Shown in pieces: positions 1-8,153 of a stretch of DNA of 15,112 bases (positions are counted from its first letter, which is position 1; each line of letters opens with the position of its first letter). The stretch is from G039029935 sp039029935 (GTDB lineage: Bacteria; Chloroflexota; Anaerolineae; Caldilineales; Caldilineaceae): positions 1 through 15,112 of the forward strand of contig JBCCFC010000166.1 of assembly GCA_039029935.1 (NCBI GenBank), given 5' to 3'. Position numbers and translations under genes: made by a program. A model generated the notes under the pieces. The model searched no databases, was not told the DNA's origin, and saw only the letters and a list, made by a program, of their open reading frames with translations.

Positions 1-825
1 GAGGTCGCGATCGCGCCCGCAGAGTCCCCGACGGGGCCTGCGCCGATCTTCGAGCCGACGACGGCGCCGGTGCCGCCCTATATCCACCCATTGCGCATTG
101 CGGATGAGAACGGCATTCTCTGCCTGACCGAAGACAGCCCCTGGCATCATCCGCATCAGCACGGCATTCAGATCGCCTTGACGGGTGTCAACGGCTGCGA
201 TTTCTGGCATTACCCTGGACAGCGCGCCGACCAAATGGTGGGGACCATTGAGGCCAGCCTGCCACGTATCCTGAGTACGGAGCCACCAACTTGGCGGATT
301 GAGACGGTCTGGCGTCACAAGGATGGCACACATCTGCTGGCCGAACAACAGGATTGGTCGATTCGCTCCCAAGAAACCACAACTGGTGATTCGCTCACCC
401 TGTTGGACTTAGACTGGACGCTGCGAGCGATCAACGATGCGACCATCAAACAATACCCGTATGGCGGCCTGTTCATCCGTATGCCTTGGCGCAAATATTA
501 TGGGGCCAGCGTGGTCAGTTCGACAGGGCTGCGTGATGATGAAACCGAGCAACAGGCGGCAGCATGGCTAGATTTGCATATGCCACTAGAGAACAGAGAA
601 GCGGGTGCGGGCATGGCGGTTTGTGATCATCCTGATAATGCGGGTCATCCGGTGAAGTGGCGTGTTGATGGCTCACGCGGCATCAATCCTTCGCCCTGTA
701 TCCCAGGTGATATCGAGCTTCCTGCTGGCGCGGCGATGCGTCACCGTTACCGCTTAATCCTACATAGTGGCCCTCTGTCTACTGAGCGAATTCATGAACT
801 GTGGGCGGCATACGCTCAGCAGTAA
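1..825 (+). CDS. DUF6807 (PmoA-like) family protein, 5' end outside window
   Basis: Probable member of the DUF6807 family, often mislabelled 'PmoA family/methane oxygenase'; it is unrelated to particulate methane monooxygenase, and its biochemical function is unknown although members usually sit in sugar-catabolic clusters. Visible family marks are PYIHPLR, a His-rich SPWHHPHQHG stretch followed by VNGCDFW, and GGLFIRMPW in the C-terminal half. The frame is open to base 1 with no stop. The first possible start inside the window is GTG at 70, but the residues before it (FEPTTAPVPPYIHP) resemble the lead-in seen in this family, so the real start is probably left of the window and about 30 or more residues are missing. 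Codons 1-23 are about 77% GC, far above the rest of the gene. The stop TAA at 823-825 is followed by a 53-base gap to the ATPase gene. The family call is fairly sure; the role is not. Confidence 0.75.
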   Translation, partial: EVAIAPAESPTGPAPIFEPTTAPVPPYIHPLRIADENGILCLTEDSPWHHPHQHGIQIALTGVNGCDFWHYPGQRADQMVGTIEASLPRILSTEPPTWRIETVWRHKDGTHLLAEQQDWSIRSQETTTGDSLTLLDLDWTLRAINDATIKQYPYGGLFIRMPWRKYYGASVVSSTGLRDDETEQQAAAWLDLHMPLENREAGAGMAVCDHPDNAGHPVKWRVDGSRGINPSPCIPGDIELPAGAAMRHRYRLILHSGPLSTERIHELWAAYAQQ

Positions 826-878
826 CCTGTCAAAACGTACAAGTCGGTCAGTGAAGGGAAGAAAGGTTAATAAAAAGG

Positions 879-2984
879 ATGTTGGTGGAAGGCACAATAG
901 CTGGCGTCATTATAAGCGGCTTTGCCTACAAAATATATAGTCGCAAACATCATAGGCAAAGGCTAGTTGACCATTTACTGTCTCAGCGGAAAACGTCACC
1001 CACAGCACTGCAAACATTCAAACATCGGTATCTTGACCCATTTCAAGGTGAGCTCCGTCAATCTCATAAAATTTCCCTGAACGGCAATGAAGCCAGACAG
1101 ATAAGCCAGGCTGAACAGACCGCCCTTCATATTTTTAGCTGGGCGGTTGTATCCTTTGTGCTTGCCACTATCGGGATGATGGGCTATCCTTTTTTTTACC
1201 TGTTTTCGGTTATACCAGTCCTTTTTGATATGCCTCGGATTATCCGCCCCACCTATCATGATCTGGTTGTAAAGCATAAGATTTCATATCAGGCTGTGTC
1301 ATTTTTCTATGTCGTTGGGGGTGTGCTTAGTCGCTCTTATTTTGAATTGGCTTTCGGGCATGCGTTTATGAAGCTCGTTCGCTATCTTTCCATCAAAACA
1401 GAAGATCATTCTAAGCAAAGTCTGGTGGGTCTGTTTGGTCAACAACCGCGCTTTGTCTGGGTTTGGGTGGATGGCAGTGAAACGCAGATTCCTTTTGAAA
1501 AATTACATGCGGGGGATATTATTATCGTATACGCGGGTCAGATGATTCCTGCTGATGGCACTATTGTTCAAGGGACGGCTTCCATTGACCAACACATGCT
1601 TACGGGCGAAGCGCAACCTGTGGAAAAAACAGTTGATCATGCTGTCTTTCATTCAACCATCATCCTTTCTGGTCATCTTCATATTCAAGTGAGACAGACA
1701 GGCACAGAGACGGTTGCTGCCAAAGTGGGTGACATTCTCAATCAGACGACGGATTATAGAGAAGTTGTCCAATCGCGTGCGGAAACGCTTGTTGAACAAG
1801 TGACGATACCAACCCTTATCTGCTCTGGCTTGATGTGGGCGACAATGGGTGCAAGCCAAGCACTGGGTATACTCGTGATTTTTCCGGGCTATCGACTGAT
1901 GTTTCTCAACCCGCTTAGTATGTTGACCCATTTACATATGGCTGCGCAGCATAGTATACTGATCAAAGATGGTCGCTCATTAGAACTGTTGAACGAGATT
2001 GATACCGTCATTTTTGATAAGACAGGCACATTGACCTTAGAACAACCTCATATCAAACAGGTGCATTGTTGTGCAGACTTACATGAGGATGAAATTCTCC
2101 AATATGCAGCCACAGCCGAGGTCAAACAAAGCCACCCAATTGCCCAAGCTGTTTTGGACGAAGCAGCGCGTCGTCATTTAACTCTTCTGCCAGTTGAGGA
2201 CACTCAGTATAAAGTTGGCTTTGGCATTCAGGTCACGCTAAATACGCAAACGCTTCTGGTTGGCAGTAGACGGTTTATGGACCAACAATCTATTCAGATT
2301 CCGACGCAAATTCAAGCGCAACAGAAACGCTGTGGTGAGGTTGGACATTCATTGGTTATGGTCGCTGTGGGTGATACCCTGATCGGCGCAATTGAACTGG
2401 AACCAACCATTCGTCCTGAAGCATCAAGGATTATCAGGCAGTTGAGTGCCAAAGGATTGGACATGGCTATCATCTCCGGCGACCATGACGCACCCACCCG
2501 CCACCTAGCAGAACAGCTAGGCATTGATCGGTATTTTGCAGAGGTTTTACCAGAAGAGAAGGCCCACTTGGTTGAACAGCTCGAAAATCAGGGACATAAA
2601 GTCTGCTTTGTGGGAGATGGTATTAATGATGCCATTGCGCTGAAACAAGCGACAACATCCGTGTCCCTCCGAGGTGCGACAACAATCGCGACGGATACAG
2701 CACAAGTGGTGTTGATGGAGGGCAATCTGGACGAATTAGTACACCTATTTGACTTAGCGAATGCATATCAACGGAACATCAATCTCAACTTTACCACTAC
2801 GATGCTCCCTGTAGGATTGTATCTTGGTGGCATGTATTTATTTGGCTGGGGATTCTTAACCGCCACGATCCTGTTACAGAGTTCAAGCTTATTGGGCTTG
2901 CTCAATATAATGCACCCCTTATTCGATAGGCCAGAACACTCCTCTGTTTCTAACGAGCGCTCATCCATGAAACAAATCGAATAA
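879..2984 (+). CDS. P1B-like P-type ATPase lacking the CPC transmembrane metal motif
   Basis: A 701-residue P-type cation ATPase with a complete catalytic core: actuator-domain TGE at 242-244, phosphorylation site DKTGT with Asp380, the HP motif typical of heavy-metal (P1B) pumps at His419-Pro420, and hinge motif GDGIND at 579-584. Hydrophobic segments lie near residues 1-20, 85-118 and 137-155, around 308-336, and in the C-terminal 60 residues, as in P1B pumps. There is no N-terminal HMA domain or CxxC. At the place of the membrane CPC motif, 44 residues before Asp380, it reads Phe335-Pro336-Gly337, so the proline is kept but both metal-binding cysteines are gone. The substrate is therefore not predictable; Cu, Zn or Cd transport should not be assumed. 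GGAAGAAAGG lies about 12 bases before ATG 879; GTG 885 is an alternative start. The gene is AT-richer than its neighbours and may be a separate acquisition. Confidence 0.9.
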   Translation: MLVEGTIAGVIISGFAYKIYSRKHHRQRLVDHLLSQRKTSPTALQTFKHRYLDPFQGELRQSHKISLNGNEARQISQAEQTALHIFSWAVVSFVLATIGMMGYPFFYLFSVIPVLFDMPRIIRPTYHDLVVKHKISYQAVSFFYVVGGVLSRSYFELAFGHAFMKLVRYLSIKTEDHSKQSLVGLFGQQPRFVWVWVDGSETQIPFEKLHAGDIIIVYAGQMIPADGTIVQGTASIDQHMLTGEAQPVEKTVDHAVFHSTIILSGHLHIQVRQTGTETVAAKVGDILNQTTDYREVVQSRAETLVEQVTIPTLICSGLMWATMGASQALGILVIFPGYRLMFLNPLSMLTHLHMAAQHSILIKDGRSLELLNEIDTVIFDKTGTLTLEQPHIKQVHCCADLHEDEILQYAATAEVKQSHPIAQAVLDEAARRHLTLLPVEDTQYKVGFGIQVTLNTQTLLVGSRRFMDQQSIQIPTQIQAQQKRCGEVGHSLVMVAVGDTLIGAIELEPTIRPEASRIIRQLSAKGLDMAIISGDHDAPTRHLAEQLGIDRYFAEVLPEEKAHLVEQLENQGHKVCFVGDGINDAIALKQATTSVSLRGATTIATDTAQVVLMEGNLDELVHLFDLANAYQRNINLNFTTTMLPVGLYLGGMYLFGWGFLTATILLQSSSLLGLLNIMHPLFDRPEHSSVSNERSSMKQIE

Positions 2985-2986
2985 AA

Positions 2987-3011
2987 TGGTAACGCTTCGT
3001 TCGTGCTACCA
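2987..3011. promoter_or_regulatory. Imperfect hairpin between ATPase and glycosidase-like gene
   Basis: TGGTA (2987-2991) pairs with TACCA (3007-3011), and ACG (2992-2994) can pair with CGT (3002-3004) across a 2-base bulge, with a 7-base loop. No T-run follows, so it is not a standard intrinsic terminator. It lies just upstream of the ribosome binding site AAAGGA (3025-3030) of the next gene and could be an attenuator, an operator or chance. Confidence 0.25.
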
Positions 3012-3037
3012 CTATTCACATACGAAAGGAAACACCA

Positions 3038-5176
3038 ATGAAACCAATTGACTCAACCAAATGGCGCGCCAATTGGCGCAATGACTTCTCTGCTTACGTG
3101 GGTCGCGATGCACCAGTCGATGCCGAGTTAGAGAAGGTCCGTGAGGAGTTACGCGGCACACTCGACGTCAGCGTCTTTGACCGTGAGGAACTGGCCTGGT
3201 ATCGCCAAGCCTATGTCGAAGCCTTCCTGTTTATGTACGATACCTCTTTTTATGACCGCGAAACGGGTCGCTATCGCATTGACGAGGTGCTGGACGATGG
3301 CGAGCGTGAGTTTGGCGGCTACGACATCATCCTGTTGTGGCAGTCCTATCCACGTCTGGGCATTGACGAGCGCAACCAGATTGACTACTACCGCGACATG
3401 CCCGGTGGCCTGCCGGGATTGCGTGCGCTGGTTGACCGTGCGCATGAACGCGGTGTGCGTGTCTTTATCAACTACAATCCTTGGGACATTGGAACTCGTC
3501 GCGAGTCAGGAGCCGAGCCAATCACAGACCCACGTGGCTATCGTCATACCTTTGCCGACAAGGGCGCACCTGCTGTATCCGACGCCGAAGCACTGGCCGA
3601 AGTGATAGCCGCAATCGGGGCCGATGGCATCTTTCTGGATACGATGGCCTCCGATGATCCTGGTTTTCTTGCACCGCTTGAACGCGCCAATCCAAACATT
3701 GTCTTCAACCCAGAAGGTGTGCCACCGCTGGATGCCCTCAACACGATCACAGGCAGTTGGCTACAGCAAAGCGCGGTCGCGCCACCCGGACTCTTGACCA
3801 TTCGCTGGCTGGAATCACGTTTCTCATTCCGCGCCATCGACCGCAACTCGCTAGACCATCAAGAATTCATCCACAAAGCCTTCTTTCATGGCTGTGGTCT
3901 TGTGGTCTGGGAAAACATCTTTGGCTGGTGGAACCCTTGGAATGATGCAGACCGTGCGTTGCTGCGTCGCTGTCTCTGGCTACTACGTGCATACACTGCG
4001 GCATTCCAAGACCCCGCATGGCAGCCTTATGTCGCCACACATATCGAAGGCATCTATGCGCATCGCTGGCACAATGGCGACACCACAGTACATACACTCC
4101 TCAACGAGTCCGGCGGGTCAGTCGATACATCCATCTTAACCGTCGCATCCACAACGGCAGATGGCCGCAGCCTCCGTCACTATGACCTCTGGAATGGCGC
4201 AGAGCTTCAGCCCGAGGTACAAGGGGATAGGCATCTGCTCACCCTTTCCCTACAGTCTGGCGAGTCTGGCTTTGTCGTCTCTACACCCGCTGATGTAGCG
4301 ATAACCCTCCCGCCTGCACAGACGACCGATGCTACTCATGCCACTATCGACCGCTCTCGCGTCACCCTAGACGATCTCAAACTCCAAACCGTTGCGCCGT
4401 CTAAGCCGGTGGTGGATGGGGACGAGCCGGAAGGCATGTGCCATGTACGCGGACGCCTTTACAGATTCGTCGTCCGCCATAACGCATCAACGGTGATGGA
4501 GGGGGCCTGCTATGGCGGTGTTGACCATCTCTTGGACAAGAATCATCCGCCTCAATTCATCGAGTTGCCGGACTTCTGGGTGGATCAAACCGAGGTGACA
4601 AACGCAGCCTATGGTGAGTTTCTTGTCGCCACAGAGTATCTACCACGTGATTTGACCAATTTTCTGCGTCACTGGCAGCGTGCAGAGGGTCAAGCGCAGG
4701 AACCTTGGACCTGGACAATCCCAGCAGGCAAGGAGCGACATCCGGTCGTGTGGGTTGATTTGGATGATGCGCGCGCCTATGCACACTGGGCGGGTAAACG
4801 CCTACCTCGTGAGGAGGAATGGCAGCACACAGCCGGATTTTCTGTGTGGCCTTGGGGAGATCGCTTTGATCCCTCACTGTGCAACAGTGGCACGGACGAT
4901 ACCACGCCAGTAGACCAATTCCCCGGTGGCGTCAGTGCCACAGGATGCCTGGACATGGCGGGCAATGTGTGGGAGTGGACCGAGAGCGAGCGCACCGACG
5001 GTCACACCCGCTACGCCATCATTAAGGGCGGTAGCTACCTCAAGGTCGAGGGCAGCATCTGGTACAACGCCAGCGGTGCGCAGCCCAATGACTGTCACGA
5101 GAAGATATTGCTGATGTATCCCGGCATTGACCGTTGTAGCACCATCGGTTTCCGGTGTGTGAAAGATGTGGCATAA
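3038..5176 (+). CDS. Fusion: glycosidase-like TIM barrel + FGE/SUMF1-like domain without catalytic cysteines
   Basis: A 712-residue two-part protein with no signal peptide. Residues about 55-340 look like a glycoside-hydrolase-type (beta/alpha)8 barrel: an early strand with LLWQSYPRLG, then RVFINYNPWD, GADGIFLD (Asp196, Asp201), FNPEG (Glu226) and VVWENIFGWWNPW (Glu292), the acidic residues being candidates for catalysis. I cannot assign a CAZy family. Residues about 345-455 are beta-rich, as in barrel-capping domains. Residues about 475-712 form an FGE-sulfatase/SUMF1-fold domain (EVTN at 519-522, W(A)GKRLPREEEW, DMAGNVWEW, GGSY, GFRC). The two copper-binding cysteines of true formylglycine-generating enzymes, just after GGSY, are replaced by Lys669 and Ile674, so sulfatase activation is unlikely and a binding or structural role is more probable. 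AAAGGA at 3025-3030 supports ATG 3038. It heads the run leading to the sulfatase. Confidence 0.85.
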   Translation: MKPIDSTKWRANWRNDFSAYVGRDAPVDAELEKVREELRGTLDVSVFDREELAWYRQAYVEAFLFMYDTSFYDRETGRYRIDEVLDDGEREFGGYDIILLWQSYPRLGIDERNQIDYYRDMPGGLPGLRALVDRAHERGVRVFINYNPWDIGTRRESGAEPITDPRGYRHTFADKGAPAVSDAEALAEVIAAIGADGIFLDTMASDDPGFLAPLERANPNIVFNPEGVPPLDALNTITGSWLQQSAVAPPGLLTIRWLESRFSFRAIDRNSLDHQEFIHKAFFHGCGLVVWENIFGWWNPWNDADRALLRRCLWLLRAYTAAFQDPAWQPYVATHIEGIYAHRWHNGDTTVHTLLNESGGSVDTSILTVASTTADGRSLRHYDLWNGAELQPEVQGDRHLLTLSLQSGESGFVVSTPADVAITLPPAQTTDATHATIDRSRVTLDDLKLQTVAPSKPVVDGDEPEGMCHVRGRLYRFVVRHNASTVMEGACYGGVDHLLDKNHPPQFIELPDFWVDQTEVTNAAYGEFLVATEYLPRDLTNFLRHWQRAEGQAQEPWTWTIPAGKERHPVVWVDLDDARAYAHWAGKRLPREEEWQHTAGFSVWPWGDRFDPSLCNSGTDDTTPVDQFPGGVSATGCLDMAGNVWEWTESERTDGHTRYAIIKGGSYLKVEGSIWYNASGAQPNDCHEKILLMYPGIDRCSTIGFRCVKDVA

Positions 5177-5199
5177 GAACAGTAATCAGTGTGTCGGTG

Positions 5200-5240
5200 G
5201 TCGGTAATCGATTTCTGACTCCTGACCACCGATTACCGAC
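5200..5240. repeat. 11-bp perfect inverted repeat in an intergenic gap
   Basis: GTCGGTAATCG at 5200-5210 is matched by its reverse complement CGATTACCGAC at 5230-5240, with a 19-base spacer. It fills the middle of the 87-base gap between the fusion gene and the diiron gene, and ends 11 bases before the ribosome binding site GAAAGGGG (5253-5260). No T-run follows. Possible roles are mRNA hairpin/attenuation or a genome-wide interspersed repeat. Confidence 0.6.
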
Positions 5241-5263
5241 GTACTGACCCACGAAAGGGGACT

Positions 5264-6592
5264 ATGATGGAGACAGCCTACTTACGCATGGATAGCAAGC
5301 GCGCCCGTTTGATGCGCTACGACACCGCCGTGATCTTGAAACGCTTCTATTTTTGTGAGCGTCAAATTGCCCTTGCCGAAGCCGGGTGGATTGCGGGAAC
5401 AGCTCCGCTGCTGCTCAAAATTGGCTATGCCCAACTGATGTGGGAAGACACGCAAGCCGCTGATGCCATGCGTACACGGGTCTTTGAACTGCGCTATCCA
5501 AGCCGTTTGATGGGACGGGCAGATGAAGAGCCGCTGATCACCTTCCTTGATGAGCTACGTCATGCCCCCAATGCCTTGGCCTTTTACCTCACATTGGCTG
5601 ACCTACTCAAACCTGCGCTGCGTGATGCCTACCAAGCCTACCTTGAGGTGGCAGACAGCATCGGTGATGGTCCCAGCATCCGCTTTATGCAAAGTGCCTT
5701 GCGTGACAAGGAGAAGCAGCTCGCCAGCCTTGAGACGTTTCGGGATGACATGCTGGATGTCAGCGAAGAGGAACGGCGTGTCGCTTTTGCTTGGCTTGCT
5801 GAAGCAACATCCATTTTCAATCAACTCGGTGGTATTGGTCTGGACAAAAACGAAACACCACCAGCAACTGAGCCGATACAACTCAACGGCAAACGACCTT
5901 TTTCGGTGGCGCAGATTCCCGCCCGTGAACAAGCATTTGCCAACATACGTTTCTACTGGCCCGACATCATTGTCGAGGATTATGCCTATGGCGAAGGATT
6001 GATGCTACAGCTGCGCAGTGCAGTGAGCCATATCAACGAGGTGTGGGCGATTGAGGCATGCAGCCACTTTACCTATTCCTTTGCAGACCTGCTGCCGTGG
6101 GAGTTCTTTGTCGATGCCACCCGTTGGACCTACGACGAAGCGCGTCATTGTCGCATGGGGTATGAGCGTCTGATTGACTGGGGTTTTACCAAGGCTGAGA
6201 TTCCCCTTGGCACGTATATCTATGACGCGGCCAAGGACGCTGACCCCATCTATCGTCTGGGGATGCTCTACTTCTTTGAAACCAAAAATATCAGCAAAAA
6301 GCCAAAACGTCGTGACAAGTTTATCGAATACGGCGATGCCATGAGTCAACACGACATGGATTTTGATTGGGCCGATGAAACCATTCACGCCGATTATGGC
6401 AACCATTGGCTCAGTGCCGTACAGGAAGTGCGTGGTGAAGACGCTGACCCAAAGCGTGTCCGTGAACATTGTCATGCGCTGGTGGATACCATCGTTGCTA
6501 CGGCTACGGATGAAGAGCGTCGTCACATTCTTGCGGTTGCACAGCACATGGTTGACAAAGCACAGGTACTGATTCATGAAACAAAAGCCTAA
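5264..6592 (+). CDS. DUF455-like ferritin-fold diiron protein, apparently tandem-duplicated
   Basis: A 442-residue protein whose C-terminal half (about 215-390) matches the DUF455 ferritin-like pattern and carries a full set of putative diiron ligands: Glu259 (or Glu264) in HINEVWAIEACSH, Glu292/His295 in DEARH, Glu339 in FFETKN, and Glu372/His375 in DETIH. DUF455 members known to me are nearer 260 residues. The extra N-terminal half also looks helical and ferritin-like, with similarly placed but degenerate positions (Glu32 in CERQIALAEAG, WEDTQAAD at 60-67, Glu128, Glu150), suggesting an old internal duplication in which only the second copy keeps metal. No signal peptide, so cytoplasmic. 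Ferritin-like diiron proteins include oxygenases, hydroxylases and desaturases; no substrate can be assigned. GAAAGGGG upstream supports ATG 5264 or the adjacent ATG 5267. The 3' end overlaps the sulfatase start by 17 bases, implying coupled translation. Confidence 0.75.
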   Translation: MMETAYLRMDSKRARLMRYDTAVILKRFYFCERQIALAEAGWIAGTAPLLLKIGYAQLMWEDTQAADAMRTRVFELRYPSRLMGRADEEPLITFLDELRHAPNALAFYLTLADLLKPALRDAYQAYLEVADSIGDGPSIRFMQSALRDKEKQLASLETFRDDMLDVSEEERRVAFAWLAEATSIFNQLGGIGLDKNETPPATEPIQLNGKRPFSVAQIPAREQAFANIRFYWPDIIVEDYAYGEGLMLQLRSAVSHINEVWAIEACSHFTYSFADLLPWEFFVDATRWTYDEARHCRMGYERLIDWGFTKAEIPLGTYIYDAAKDADPIYRLGMLYFFETKNISKKPKRRDKFIEYGDAMSQHDMDFDWADETIHADYGNHWLSAVQEVRGEDADPKRVREHCHALVDTIVATATDEERRHILAVAQHMVDKAQVLIHETKA

Positions 6593-8126
6593 CATTGTCT
6601 ATTTTTTTGTGGATGATATGGGATATGGCGACGTATCGTGTCTCAATCCCAATGGCAAAATCCACACCCCCAACTTTGACCGTCTGGCACAAGAGGGCAT
6701 GATCTTCACCGATGCCCATTCCAGTTCAGCGGTCTGTACACCATCACGCTACAGCGTTCTCACAGGACGCTATAACTGGCGGTCCACCATGCAGAAGGGC
6801 ATTGTCGGTCCCTATGGCGACCCGCTCATCAGCGAATACCGCTTGACTGTGCCGCAGTTTCTCAAGCAGCATGGCTACCACACAGGGTGCATTGGTAAGT
6901 GGCATCTTGGTATGGGCTGGGATTTTGATGTGACCGAGGATTTTCTGCCCAAGCATAGCTATGATACGGTGCCCGACGGCGAACTGGATGCCACACCGGA
7001 GCAGCAGCATCTATGGCAAGAAGCCTTTGCCAAACCGACCACAGGCGGACCAACCACACGTGGCTTTGACATGTACTTTGGCGTGGATGTCCCCAACTGG
7101 CCGCCCTATTGCTACATTGAGAATGACCACACGGTGGGGATGCCTAGCGAATTCTTACAGTCTCGTCTGTTAGGGAATAATCTGGCGAGCTTACAGGGAC
7201 CTGCCATGCCCTACTGGAATTTTGAGCAACTCTTGCCCACCTTTGCGCGCAAAGCCGATCAATATATCCAAGCACGAGCAGAAGAAGCGCACCCTTTCTT
7301 TCTCTATCTACCCATGACCTCGCCACATACACCGCTCTCGGTCAACAAGCCTTGGATTGGCAAGAGTGACCTCAACAATCTCTATGCCGATTTGGTCATG
7401 GAAACCGATGATATCTTTGGGCAAATTCTTGATTCGTTGGCGCGCCACGGCGTTGCCGACAATACCTTGGTGATTTTTACCAGCGACAACGGCTGTGCGC
7501 CCTATATCGGCACCGACCAGATGGAAGCGCAGGGGCATTATCCCAGCGCAGGCTTTCGTGGCTATAAAACCGATGCGTGGGATGGTGGGCATCGGATGCC
7601 CTTTATCGTGCGTTGGCCCAGTGTGATCGAGCCGGGGAGCCAGTCAAATCAACTCGTCTGCCTGACTGATTTGATGGCAACATGCGCCGATATCCTCAAT
7701 GACCCACTGCCTGACACCGCAGGTGGGGATAGCGTCAGCTTGATGCCGCTCTTCCAAGGCGATGAAACTGCCACACGTGACCATGTGATTCATCACTCCA
7801 GCACGGGCAAGTTTGCCATTCGGAATCAACGATGGAAGTTGGTGCTATGTCCCGGTTCAGGCGGCTGGTCATTGCCCGATGCTCAAGCCGCGGAAGTGGG
7901 CTTGCCCTTGGTACAGTTGTATGATATGCAGCATGACCCCGCCGAAAGCGACAATCTTCATGCCCACTATCCAGAGAAGGTGAAGGAGATGATACAGTTC
8001 TTGAAGACGTTGGTTGCGGCTGGACGTAGTACGCCGGGGCAACCTCAACAGAATGATGCGGACGTCGATATCTGGAAGCTGGATACGATGCCCAGTCTGG
8101 ATGCGACCGTGTTGGATGACATTTGA
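6576..8126 (+). CDS. S1-family (arylsulfatase A-like) sulfatase, Cys type, no signal peptide
   Basis: A 516-residue sulfatase hydrolysing a sulfate ester. Seen directly: metal ligands Asp13-Asp14 (VDDMGYGD), the maturation signature CTPSR with Cys54 as the residue converted to formylglycine and Arg58, GKWHLG (Lys108, His110), His251 in the SPHTP segment, and SDNG (Asp304, Asn305). Length is normal for the family. The protein begins directly with the domain (NIVYFFVDDMG), without a leader, so it should be cytoplasmic, whereas many bacterial S1 sulfatases are exported. Its ATG lies inside the end of the preceding diiron gene (17-base overlap), so the two are expected to be co-translated. It needs an active formylglycine-generating enzyme or anaerobic maturase; the FGE-like domain upstream in this cluster lacks the required cysteines. 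Substrate unknown. Confidence 0.93.
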   Translation: MKQKPNIVYFFVDDMGYGDVSCLNPNGKIHTPNFDRLAQEGMIFTDAHSSSAVCTPSRYSVLTGRYNWRSTMQKGIVGPYGDPLISEYRLTVPQFLKQHGYHTGCIGKWHLGMGWDFDVTEDFLPKHSYDTVPDGELDATPEQQHLWQEAFAKPTTGGPTTRGFDMYFGVDVPNWPPYCYIENDHTVGMPSEFLQSRLLGNNLASLQGPAMPYWNFEQLLPTFARKADQYIQARAEEAHPFFLYLPMTSPHTPLSVNKPWIGKSDLNNLYADLVMETDDIFGQILDSLARHGVADNTLVIFTSDNGCAPYIGTDQMEAQGHYPSAGFRGYKTDAWDGGHRMPFIVRWPSVIEPGSQSNQLVCLTDLMATCADILNDPLPDTAGGDSVSLMPLFQGDETATRDHVIHHSSTGKFAIRNQRWKLVLCPGSGGWSLPDAQAAEVGLPLVQLYDMQHDPAESDNLHAHYPEKVKEMIQFLKTLVAAGRSTPGQPQQNDADVDIWKLDTMPSLDATVLDDI

Positions 8127-8153
8127 AAACTATACAACAAAAGAGGAACAACC

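Noticed and set aside
1..825. Methane oxygenase (PmoA) assignment
   Set aside because: The 'PmoA' label on this family is a known annotation artefact; the protein has no membrane helices and the context is sugar catabolism.
879..2984. Copper exporter (CopA) call
   Set aside because: The CPC motif and all CxxC metal-binding domains are missing, so naming a metal would not be supported.
4430..5176. Active formylglycine-generating enzyme serving the neighbouring sulfatase
   Set aside because: The two cysteines expected after GGSY are Lys and Ile.
6005..6595. 196-codon minus-strand open frame
   Set aside because: Antisense to the diiron gene, whose conserved ligand motifs establish the coding frame; no independent start signal or family features.
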